Of a stretch of 64,000 bases of DNA, positions 58,369-64,000 are shown piece by piece. Numbering within the stretch: the stretch's first letter is position 1; each line of letters starts with the position of its first letter. Under the pieces are notes generated by a model. The model was given only the letters and a program-made list of their open reading frames with translations, was not told the DNA's origin and ran no database searches. The position numbers were made by a program, and so were the translations under genes. The DNA is from JAGBWK01 sp964544595 (lineage in GTDB: Bacteria; Bacteroidota; Bacteroidia; Bacteroidales; Muribaculaceae), in assembly GCA_964544595.1 (NCBI GenBank), contig CAZJBM010000003.1, forward strand, positions 1 to 64,000, written 5' to 3'.

Positions 58369-58455
58369 GGAAAGATGCCGGAGTGGTCGATCGGGACGGT
58401 CTCGAAAACCGTTGTACCCTTACGGGTACCCAGGGTTCGAATCCCTGTCTTTCCG
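58369..58455 (+). tRNA. tRNA-Ser (anticodon CGA)
   Basis: The 87-base gene folds as a class II tRNA. The acceptor GGAAAGA pairs with TCTTTCC, the anticodon stem ACGGT/ACCGT encloses CTCGAAA with anticodon CGA (codon UCG), a long variable arm (TACCCTTACGGGTA) is present, and the T-arm is CAGGG-TTCGAAT-CCCTG. CCA is not encoded. Confidence 0.95.
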
Positions 58456-58680
58456 CAAAGAGAGCTGCAAGCCATGCTTGCGGCTCTTTTTGCGTGAAAG
58501 CGGGGATGAGGACCCCAGGGTTCGTTATCGCGTAAGCGCTTGCGCAGCAAGACTCCCTGTCTTTCCGCAAAGAGAGCCGCAAGTCAACGACTTGCGGCTC
58601 TCTTTGCGTGAAAGCGGGGATGAGGACCCCCAGGGTTCGTTATTGCGTAAGCGCTTGCGCAGCAAGACTCCCTGTCTTTT
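58456..58680 (+). repeat. Tandem repeats derived from the tRNA-Ser 3' end and terminator
   Basis: Two units with a 112-base period follow the tRNA. Each contains the terminator hairpin, GCGTGAAAGCGGGGATGAGG, then CAGGGTTCG + about 30 inserted bases (GCGTAAGCGCTTGCGCAGCA) + CTCCCTGTCTTT, that is, the tRNA T-arm and acceptor end with an insertion in the T-loop. Unit 1 ends with a complete tRNA-like CTTTCCGCAAAG; unit 2 runs out into AT-rich DNA. Confidence 0.85.
58461..58490 (+). terminator. Terminator of tRNA-Ser
   Basis: An 11-bp stem (58461-58471 with 58477-58487, one G-T) is followed by TTTTT, six bases after the tRNA end. The same hairpin is repeated at about 58572-58604 and 60350-60376. 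Confidence 0.85.
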
Positions 58681-58781
58681 TATACAGAAAACACTGATTT
58701 TACCGCTAATGGACAAATGTCCCATCCACTGTCAGATTTTTTTGCGTAAATTTGCATTTGAAATAAAACATTTGTTCCCCA

Positions 58782-59138
58782 ATGGCAAAAATAACAGTAA
58801 AGGATACCGATGTTAACGTCGTAAAAGTAAACGGAGAGGACTACATTTGTCTTACCGATATGTTGCGTGCCAAAGATGGTGACTTTTTCATTACTGATTG
58901 GCTGCGTAACCGCAACACGCTTGAATTTATTGGTATTTGGGAGAAAGTGTACAATCCGGATTTTAATTATGGCGAATTCGCCACAATTAGAAATCAGTCA
59001 GGTCTCAACAGTTTCAAGATAAGTGTAAAGGAGTTTGTGGCACGAACCAACGCCATATCACTTCAAGCCAAAGCAGGACGATATGGTGGCACCTACGCTC
59101 AGATGAGCGTATTAGAATTCTGGCAAGGTTATCATTAA
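58782..59138 (+). pseudogene. Truncated KilA-N domain protein
   Basis: 118 residues. The KilA-N DNA-binding domain is clear: YICLTDMLRAKDGDFFITDWLRNRNTLEFIG, WEKVYNPDFNYGEF and SVKEFVARTNAISLQAKAGRYGGTYA. Bacteroidetes proteins of this kind (from phages and mobile elements) continue after GGTYAH for well over 100 residues. Here the homologous sequence stops at GGTYA and ends after MSVLEFWQGYH. The gene is probably a 5' fragment left by a deletion. A -7-like TAAATTTG lies at 58747-58754. Its base composition is much more AT-rich than the chromosome on the left. Confidence 0.75.
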
Positions 59139-59200
59139 TCTGGAGGCGGAAGTTGTAGAGAGTTTTGTAGTTAATCAAGAAACCTGATTTTATATATCTT

Positions 59201-59965
59201 ATGAAAGTTATCATGACCATATTATTGGCTGTCACAGGCCTTTTGCTTAATGCTCAATCAACGATTCCGGATTTTGAACGGCAAGCGAAGATAGACTCTA
59301 TAACTGCTGAAATTGAGAAACAATTTGGGTGGAATGATACCGCTTATGCCCCTGAAATAGCTTATGGAAAATGGAATATTGGAGAGGCATCATTTTTATT
59401 ACAAGGCGGAATCGCTCCTATATTTTATATCGGGCAAGAAAATTTCAAGAAAAAATATGGAGTGGATTACGAAGACTTTGGATGCTTAACATATTGCTCT
59501 GAACATCAAATGAAGATCTACAATACAGTCATCATGGATTGCCTGACAGCTAAATATGGTAATATTTGGATTGATGATGTGAGAAAAGATGTGCCTGGAG
59601 TTGCCGAATATGGAAAACGGTTGTTCAAATCTTTAACGTATCCCAATGATAGCATATCAACAGTTACCATCCCAGTTGTGTATCAAAGCATCGGCAAAAC
59701 CGTCAAGACATGTGGAAATGATAGTGTAATTATTGATAGATTGCCATGTGGCAATTATCATTCATCTATGGAATTTTTGTATAATGGCATAAGTTACTAT
59801 ATGCCGTTATGTCAGGACTTGGACTTAGATAAAGTAGGAGTCTTGAACTATGGTCAACTCTTAGAAATTCAAATTCAATTTTACAATCCTAAAGTTTACA
59901 AGTACTCAAAGAAAACAATCCCTTATCCTTTCGGAGTAATAAGGCAAGTCGAGTCTTATAACTAA
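59201..59965 (+). CDS. Exported protein of unknown function
   Basis: A 254-residue protein with a Sec signal peptide (MKVIMTILLAVTGLLLNAQS). KKKYGVDYEDFGCLTYCSEHQMKIYN followed by KYGNIWIDDVRKDVPG is a block I recall from unnamed Bacteroidetes proteins (pattern KYGVxYxDFGC and YGxxWxxEIRKDVxG). The second half forms beta strands. It is AT-rich compared with the core genes. No function can be given. Confidence 0.6.
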   Translation: MKVIMTILLAVTGLLLNAQSTIPDFERQAKIDSITAEIEKQFGWNDTAYAPEIAYGKWNIGEASFLLQGGIAPIFYIGQENFKKKYGVDYEDFGCLTYCSEHQMKIYNTVIMDCLTAKYGNIWIDDVRKDVPGVAEYGKRLFKSLTYPNDSISTVTIPVVYQSIGKTVKTCGNDSVIIDRLPCGNYHSSMEFLYNGISYYMPLCQDLDLDKVGVLNYGQLLEIQIQFYNPKVYKYSKKTIPYPFGVIRQVESYN

Positions 59966-59967
59966 AT

Positions 59968-60150
59968 ATTGTTGTAGTTTTCCTTCTCACAAGTTGCAAT
60001 GATACCTTGCTTACTAATTTATCAAAAAAAGAGGCAGATAATATTTGGGGGCATATCACGGCATATTGCAAGAAAAATATTTTGAATGATATGATACAAT
60101 TTCTTGACGCATTATACTGGTATCTTGACAAATATCTCGATAAGAGATAA
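59968..60150 (+). pseudogene. Possible small lipoprotein lacking a start codon
   Basis: The frame reads IVVVFLLTSCNDTLLTNLSK and continues to QFLDALYWYLDKYLDKR before TAA (60148). LLTSC is a good lipobox. A stop lies just upstream in frame and no ATG, GTG or TTG is available, so this is either a remnant or uses a rare ATT start. It begins three bases after the previous stop. Confidence 0.35.
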
Positions 60151-60346
60151 AAAAGCATTTTTGGTTCTTCAAAGGTCATACCACACTCGGCTTAGTCATG
60201 CCCCTTGTGAGAATTCTGTTTCGTCAACTATATGCCAATATTTGATAGGGAATGACGCTGGTTAATCAATTTCAATCAATTGATTCAGATTATAAATTGA
60301 ATTGCGCTACCCGGACGCTAACCATTTTGAATTAGCAGAGTTAAAG

Positions 60347-60416
60347 AGGTCTGCAAGCATGGCTTGCGGCTCTTTTTGCGTGAGAGCGGGGATGAGGACC
60401 CCCAGGGTTCGTTATT
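60347..60416 (+). repeat. Third copy of the tRNA-derived repeat
   Basis: CTGCAAGCATGGCTTGCGGC, TCTTTTTGCG, GAGCGGGGATGAGGACCC and CAGGGTTCGTTATTA repeat the terminator hairpin and the first part of the unit found next to tRNA-Ser, in the same direction. The copy breaks off where the others enter the T-loop insertion. It may mark the right edge of the first inserted segment (58.68-60.35 kb). The rest of the gap 60151-60497 shows nothing. Confidence 0.8.
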
Positions 60417-60497
60417 AGTGCCATGTACTGAACATTCCCGAAGAAGCGATTGTTACTTATTAGGAAGATAACAAATTCACATTTCTAATGTAATAAT

Positions 60498-61652
60498 ATG
60501 GATCAACATTCACCACGTTTGCCTAAGACTGAGCATTCTAAAGAAGAAGCCACTAAAAAAACTATTAAAACGAAATCCAATAAAGTCGCAACAAGGATTG
60601 TGGCTTTCGTTACTGTTTTATGTATTCTTGCCGCGCTTGCCGTTGTACGCAATGGCTCTCTTTTTGGCAAAGATGCACAAAGTTATTGTTCATCAGGAAC
60701 TAACACTTCAGTAACGAAGCAAAAAAATGTCAATCCCATCCGCCATCAAGGCTCTCAGGAAATAATAAACACTACTGATTTAGGGAAGGAGATTTCGGGC
60801 TATGGGGGTCCTGTGCCTTTGGAGATTTACGTTACAGAGGGCAAGATTGATTCAATAGTCGCTTTGAGCAACTCGGAAAGCCCGAAATTTTTCGGTCGCC
60901 TTGAATCCGCAGGCCTTACACATGCATGGGACGGCAAGACTTTAAAGGAGGCGGAGACTATGGAGGTAGATGCGGTGACTGGAGCGACTTATTCCTCAAA
61001 TGCCTATATAGAGAATGTGCGTGTCGGAGTTGCTTACGCCGAAGGTGTTAAAGCCGATAATTCCGGACATCTCTCTATTGTCACTATCGCCGCTTTAATA
61101 GTTATATTGACAGGCGCGATTGTGCCCCTTTTCATCAAAAAACCTGCATACCGTATCATTCAGCAGGTACTCAATGTCGCAGTCCTCGGCTTTTGGGCGG
61201 GTACTTTCATAGACTATGCGATGATGCTCAAATTCTTTTCCGGAGCACCGCAAATGACTCTCAGTTTCTTAACGACACTCCTCCTTCTCATTGTAGGTTT
61301 TATTTATCCCCTCTTCAATAAGCCTAATTTCTATTGCACATGGATATGTCCTTTCGGTTCCCTTCAGGAACTTGCGGGCAAGATATGTAAAAAGAAATGG
61401 AAAATGTCGCCCAAACTTGTCAAGGCGCTCGATAATTTCCGTCAAGGGTTATGGGTGTTGCTGTTGACTTTGCTTTTCATCGGTTGGGGGGTAAGTTGGA
61501 TAGACTATGAAGTTTTCACAGCTTTCATTGTCGAGTCGGCTTCATGGATAATATTGGCAGTCGGTGGTCTGTTCATAGTGCTTTCATTGTTCATCAACCG
61601 TCCTTTCTGCCGTTTTGTGTGTCCCACGGGTTCTTTGCTGAAGCAAGTATAA
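60498..61652 (+). CDS. FMN-binding (flavinylated) membrane protein with NapH/NosR-type iron-sulfur domain
   Basis: A 384-residue protein. A helix at about 33-50 anchors it. An extracytoplasmic FMN-binding domain follows, with the ApbE target motif DAVTGAT (158-164; FMN expected on Thr164). Then come six membrane helices of the NapH/NosR/YccM type with CTWICPFGS and CRFVCPTGS, Cys pairs that bind an iron-sulfur centre or remain from one. It should carry electrons from a cytoplasmic or quinol donor across the membrane to a flavin outside. The nitroreductase gene follows after 51 bases and is the probable acceptor. The C-terminus stops just after the second Cys motif and may be shortened. Confidence 0.85.
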   Translation: MDQHSPRLPKTEHSKEEATKKTIKTKSNKVATRIVAFVTVLCILAALAVVRNGSLFGKDAQSYCSSGTNTSVTKQKNVNPIRHQGSQEIINTTDLGKEISGYGGPVPLEIYVTEGKIDSIVALSNSESPKFFGRLESAGLTHAWDGKTLKEAETMEVDAVTGATYSSNAYIENVRVGVAYAEGVKADNSGHLSIVTIAALIVILTGAIVPLFIKKPAYRIIQQVLNVAVLGFWAGTFIDYAMMLKFFSGAPQMTLSFLTTLLLLIVGFIYPLFNKPNFYCTWICPFGSLQELAGKICKKKWKMSPKLVKALDNFRQGLWVLLLTLLFIGWGVSWIDYEVFTAFIVESASWIILAVGGLFIVLSLFINRPFCRFVCPTGSLLKQV

Positions 61653-61703
61653 TCCTTTCGGTTCCAAATTAAGTAAATTTACTATAAACAAATAAAAACT
61701 GAC

Positions 61704-62336
61704 ATGAAAAGTTATCATTGGATAATTGTGCTATTGGCGATTGCACTGGTAGTGGTTTCGGTGCGACTTGCTGCCGTCTCTTCAACTGAGAAAAATGATG
61801 TCAACGTTTCAGAGAGTGTTATTGACTGCATCATGACCCGCGCGAGTGTAAGGAATTACACTGATGAACAGGTTAGCGACAGCATTGTTAATGAAATCCT
61901 ACGGGCAGGCATGGCAGCTCCGACGGCTGCCAACCAGCAACCCTGGCATTTTGTGGTTGTCAATGAGCAAAATTTAAAAGATTCTATCACTGCGGCTTTT
62001 GAGTACACCAAGATGGTGGAGCATTGCAGTTTTGCAGTGGTGGTTTGTGGCGATATGGATAACCTCTTCGAGGGGGATATACCGGACGGCGGATTCTGGG
62101 TGGAAGACTGCTCTGCCGCATCTGAGAATATGCTCATTGCTGCCCATGCGCTTGGTGTAGGTGGCGTATGGTGCGGGATTTATCCTCTTAAAGACCGTGA
62201 GCAGCGTCTGCGCGAGATTCTTAACCTGCCCTCCAATCTGACACCTCTCAACGTGATGGCATTCGGATATCCGGCTCAACCAGTCGCGCCAAAAGACAAG
62301 TGGGCTCCGGCAAAAATTCACTATAATGCCTACTGA
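61704..62336 (+). CDS. Membrane-anchored extracytoplasmic nitroreductase family protein
   Basis: A 210-residue protein. Residues 1-28 are an uncleaved or cleavable N-terminal helix (WIIVLLAIALVVVSVRLAA), so the domain lies outside the cytoplasm. The nitroreductase fold is complete: CIMTRASVRNYTDEQV, GMAAPTAANQQPWHFVVV (FMN binding), FWVEDCSAASENMLIAAHALGVGGVWCGIYP and FGYPAQPVAPKDKW. It should reduce small molecules with FMN, taking electrons from the neighbouring flavinylated membrane protein; this functional link is inference. Composition is AT-rich. Confidence 0.88.
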   Translation: MKSYHWIIVLLAIALVVVSVRLAAVSSTEKNDVNVSESVIDCIMTRASVRNYTDEQVSDSIVNEILRAGMAAPTAANQQPWHFVVVNEQNLKDSITAAFEYTKMVEHCSFAVVVCGDMDNLFEGDIPDGGFWVEDCSAASENMLIAAHALGVGGVWCGIYPLKDREQRLREILNLPSNLTPLNVMAFGYPAQPVAPKDKWAPAKIHYNAY

Positions 62337-62340
62337 AATA

Positions 62341-62520
62341 TGGGGCATAAGATGCGCCGTTTCAAACAGCAGCTCTAAATAGAGGAAACCGAAAGAATCC
62401 TTTCAGAGGGTAACAATTGAAAAGGATTATATAGTGCCTGAAGATTTCTCCATTTTTCCCGAAGCGTGATAGTGACAGGGAAGCAGGCGATAGAACTTGT
62501 TCGACAAAAAGGGAATGATT
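62341..62520 (+). pseudogene. Remnant of a pyridoxamine 5'-phosphate oxidase-like gene
   Basis: Right after the nitroreductase stop the frame reads MRRFKQQL-stop-IEETERILSEG, then (after a frame change) KDYIVPEDFSIFPEA-stop. This resembles the start of small flavin proteins of the PNPOx/NimA-like family, broken by a TAA and frameshifts. It suggests that the redox operon once had a third gene. Confidence 0.4.
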
Positions 62521-62553
62521 AGATTAACCTTGAATGGTTTTTCTAATCATTCC
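62512..62553 (+). terminator. Terminator of the flavin/nitroreductase operon
   Basis: A perfect 12-bp stem (GGAATGATTAGA, 62512-62523, with 62542-62553) is followed by TTTTTC. Confidence 0.85.
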
Positions 62554-62585
62554 TTTTTCTTAATTTTAAAAGCATTGCGGATAAT

Positions 62586-62643
62586 GAGGCTGTCTAACTT
62601 TAGGGGTCACTTCACAATCAGTGTTAGGCAGCCTCTTTTTTTG
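62586..62643 (+). terminator. Second hairpin, possibly a transposon end
   Basis: GAGGCTGTCTAAC (62586-62598) pairs with 62623-62635 with one G-T pair; TTTTTTTTG follows. It could be a terminator or the terminal repeat of a lost insertion sequence. The frame after it (from 62643 to the TAG at 62797) is open (VLSDVEMKDILTIDT) but has no recognised start or family; it looks like the 3' end of a lost gene. Confidence 0.55.
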
Positions 62644-62779
62644 TAGGGAATAAGGCCCATGGTGGATTTTCAATCGTCGTAAATGGGGGGAACGTTTTGC
62701 TGAAAGTGCTCTCCGATGTAGAGATGAAGGATATTTTGACGATTGATACTAATAAGAATGCCGTAGGGGCTGTGAAGGG

Positions 62780-63337
62780 TTATTTGGCTATTATGTAGTG
62801 CTTATCGCGGATTAATTCATCGATGTAATCCGACTTTTCTTCCTTTGTCATATTGGCCATCTTCTCTACGTCTTCGGGGTAATAGGTTATCCTGACCGAG
62901 GGGTAAGGCTCATACTGCACTTCGCTCGCGTATCTGCGGGCGGTATTGATTATGTGGAAAAAACTTTCGGGGAGGACCACGTTGGGTAAATCATAGGCCG
63001 CCATAAAATACGGGGCGATTTGCTGATCGGTGTAGCCAGCGATGCCGCAACCCACGCGCGTAACGTAAAACTTCAGATTAGGCAGAAGGGCCGCGACTCG
63101 TATGAACTGATAGATGTAAGGTTTTATAGCCTCTAAGTTTCCTTGCATCGTCGGAATAGCGTATGACTGGCCTTGCAGACCTACTCCAACGCCCATAATC
63201 GCGCCGAATTTGTCGACGGCAGTGCGGGCCGCTCCACCCCGGTGGAGCCCCATAAGGTTGCTTCCGAAAACGAATATTTCATTGGGCTTGAGCTATTGGA
63301 TATAGTCGGGGGTGAATTCAGGCAAATGAGTTGTCAT
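62780..63337 (-). pseudogene. Macro-like phage-associated protein gene broken by an in-frame TAG
   Basis: From ATG 63337 the frame reads MTTHLPEFTPDYIQ-stop-LKPNEIFVFGSNLMGLH and continues RGGAARTAVDKFGAIMGVGVG, QGQSYAIPTMQGN, YVTRVGCGIAGYTDQQIAPYF. This is the pattern of a macro-domain-related family that I remember as the A1S_2505 phage non-structural type (FGSN, GxGxGL, IPTM and VTxIGCGIAG blocks). The TAG at 63295-63293 (codon 15) lies before FGSN. Restart at ATG 63253 would lose the FGSN strand, so the product is probably not functional unless the stop is read through or is a sequence error. A 162-bp palindromic element lies 22 bases upstream. Confidence 0.7.
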
Positions 63338-63359
63338 AATGAATAAGGTTTGGGTTTTA

Positions 63360-63521
63360 AGTAAGTATCGAAAATTAGTTTATACCAATCTTCAGCTTGC
63401 TATTGCGATCTTTTATTTTGCTCATCGGTCATTATGGAACCCCATAACTCCCTCTTCGCAAAATCAAATCTCACTAAGATCAATCTCGAATCTTAATATA
63501 AACTAATTTACGATACTTACT
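63360..63521 (-). mobile_element. 162-bp palindromic element, copy 2 (MITE-like or invertible)
   Basis: It is the reverse complement of the element at 8300-8461 with a single interior difference. Its ends are inverted repeats of about 24 bases. It lies upstream of the minus-strand macro-like gene and 110 bases before a tyrosine recombinase gene on the plus strand. Relative to the minus-strand gene it is turned the other way round compared with copy 1. No flanking duplication is visible. Confidence 0.85.
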
Positions 63522-63631
63522 CATCGCAAAAATAATCATTTACTATGAGCTATAAAAGAAAAAAACATGGAGATTGCATAATTCAGCCGAATTATTAATA
63601 CTAATATACTGATTTTTGATACTAACTAACG

Positions 63632-64000
63632 ATGAAGAGTAATTTTAATGGTGGGCGTCAGTTCCGTTACGGGGGCGTGACGCTGGCGGCGTTCATGCGC
63701 CGCGAGATAGAGGGCAAGTTGAGCCGCAATCATCGGGGAACGGCCCGCAATTACGCGACGGCGCTGAAGAGTTTCACGAGTTTCTGCGGCGGGGAAGAGG
63801 TGTCCGCGAAGCGGCTTACGCCTAATCTGATTGAGGAATACGCGGCGTGGCTCGCGGCGAAGGGGGTGTGCAACAATACGCTGTCGTTCTACATGAGGGC
63901 GCTAAGAGCTGTATACCGAAGGATGGTAGGGGAGGGGCTTACGATTGACCGCCGCCCTTTCGCGAATGTCTATACCGGGGTCGACAAGACGCGCAAACGC
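63632..64000 (+). CDS. Tyrosine recombinase/integrase, N-terminal part (runs off the window)
   Basis: The frame from ATG 63632 is open to the end of the window (123 codons). MKSNFNGGRQFRYGGVTLAA leads into a SAM-like core-binding domain: HRGTARNYATALKSFTSF, LTPNLIEEYAAWLAAKG, CNNTLSFYMRALRAVYRRMV. This is the N-terminus of the Bacteroidales integrase type that drives both mobile elements and DNA inversions. The catalytic Arg-His-Arg-Tyr domain lies outside the window. The upstream bases (about 63608-63628) resemble the end repeat of the 162-bp element. Confidence 0.88.
   Translation, partial: MKSNFNGGRQFRYGGVTLAAFMRREIEGKLSRNHRGTARNYATALKSFTSFCGGEEVSAKRLTPNLIEEYAAWLAAKGVCNNTLSFYMRALRAVYRRMVGEGLTIDRRPFANVYTGVDKTRKR

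Overview
The window looks like the chromosome of a GC-rich Bacteroidales bacterium, most probably a Muribaculaceae (S24-7) gut commensal. Three things support this. Several promoters match the Bacteroidetes pattern TTTG - 19/20 nt - TAnnTTTG. There are many Bacteroidales-only families (DUF4876/DUF6850, DUF4494, DUF4492, DUF4831, DUF4923, DUF4369, Bacteroidales-type terminase and tyrosine recombinase). Respiration uses a three-subunit fumarate reductase (cytochrome b - flavoprotein - FeS) plus cytochrome bd. A run of exactly 100 N at 6154-6253 shows that this is a scaffolded draft assembly.

Layout. 1-6.9 kb: the 3' end of rpoC, a GH13 amylase-like lipoprotein, a GNAT/FemAB-like protein, ruvX, asnS and a pseudouridine synthase with a very long Gly/Tyr/Asn/Arg repeat domain. 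7.2-12.8 kb (minus strand): greA, a HIT protein, a thioredoxin-fold lipoprotein, a GT2 glycosyltransferase, a NamZ-like exo-muramidase and an amino-sugar kinase; the last two suggest peptidoglycan-sugar salvage. 13-18.7 kb: a secreted protein and the frd/sdh operon, whose cytochrome b subunit carries a striking Cys-x4 repeat tail. 18.9-21.6 kb: two rhomboid proteases and an EEP-family phosphodiesterase. 21.6-24.9 kb: an isolated phage-like trio of amidase, holin and large terminase. 25-30 kb: an outer-membrane barrel, two thioredoxins, dapA, ilvE, an HD phosphohydrolase and a lipoprotein. 30-34 kb: an AlbA_2/HATPase regulator with a DQET repeat linker and a secreted propeller-like protein. 34.3-42.7 kb: an operon of TonB-dependent receptor, DUF4876 lipoprotein, DUF6850 barrel and M16 protease. 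43-46 kb: a histidine-type phosphatase, a DJ-1 family protein and ApbE. 46.3-49.3 kb: cydAB with a DUF4492 partner. 49.4-52.2 kb: DUF4494, a YggS protein and an FHS sugar transporter. 52.4-58.5 kb: a pectate lyase, DUF4831, NnrDE, hpt, adk and tRNA-Ser(CGA).

From 58.5 kb to the end the sequence is accessory. It is visibly AT-richer and begins with tRNA-derived tandem repeats directly behind tRNA-Ser. It holds a truncated KilA-N gene, unknown genes, a flavinylated membrane electron-transfer protein with an extracytoplasmic nitroreductase, gene remnants, a macro-like gene broken by an in-frame TAG, and the start of a tyrosine recombinase.

Repeats cut across the regions. A 162-bp palindromic element occurs twice (8300-8461 and 63360-63521), nearly identical and in opposite orientation, each time immediately upstream of a minus-strand gene. 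A second family of short palindromic repeats fills three intergenic regions (about 7.2, 22.1 and 42.8 kb). The best candidates for something new are the Cys-x4 tail on the fumarate reductase anchor, the 162-bp element with its possible link to the recombinase, and the receptor/lipoprotein/barrel/M16 protease operon, which could import and digest a protein or peptide. All functions are read from sequence features and memory of the families; no database search was possible.
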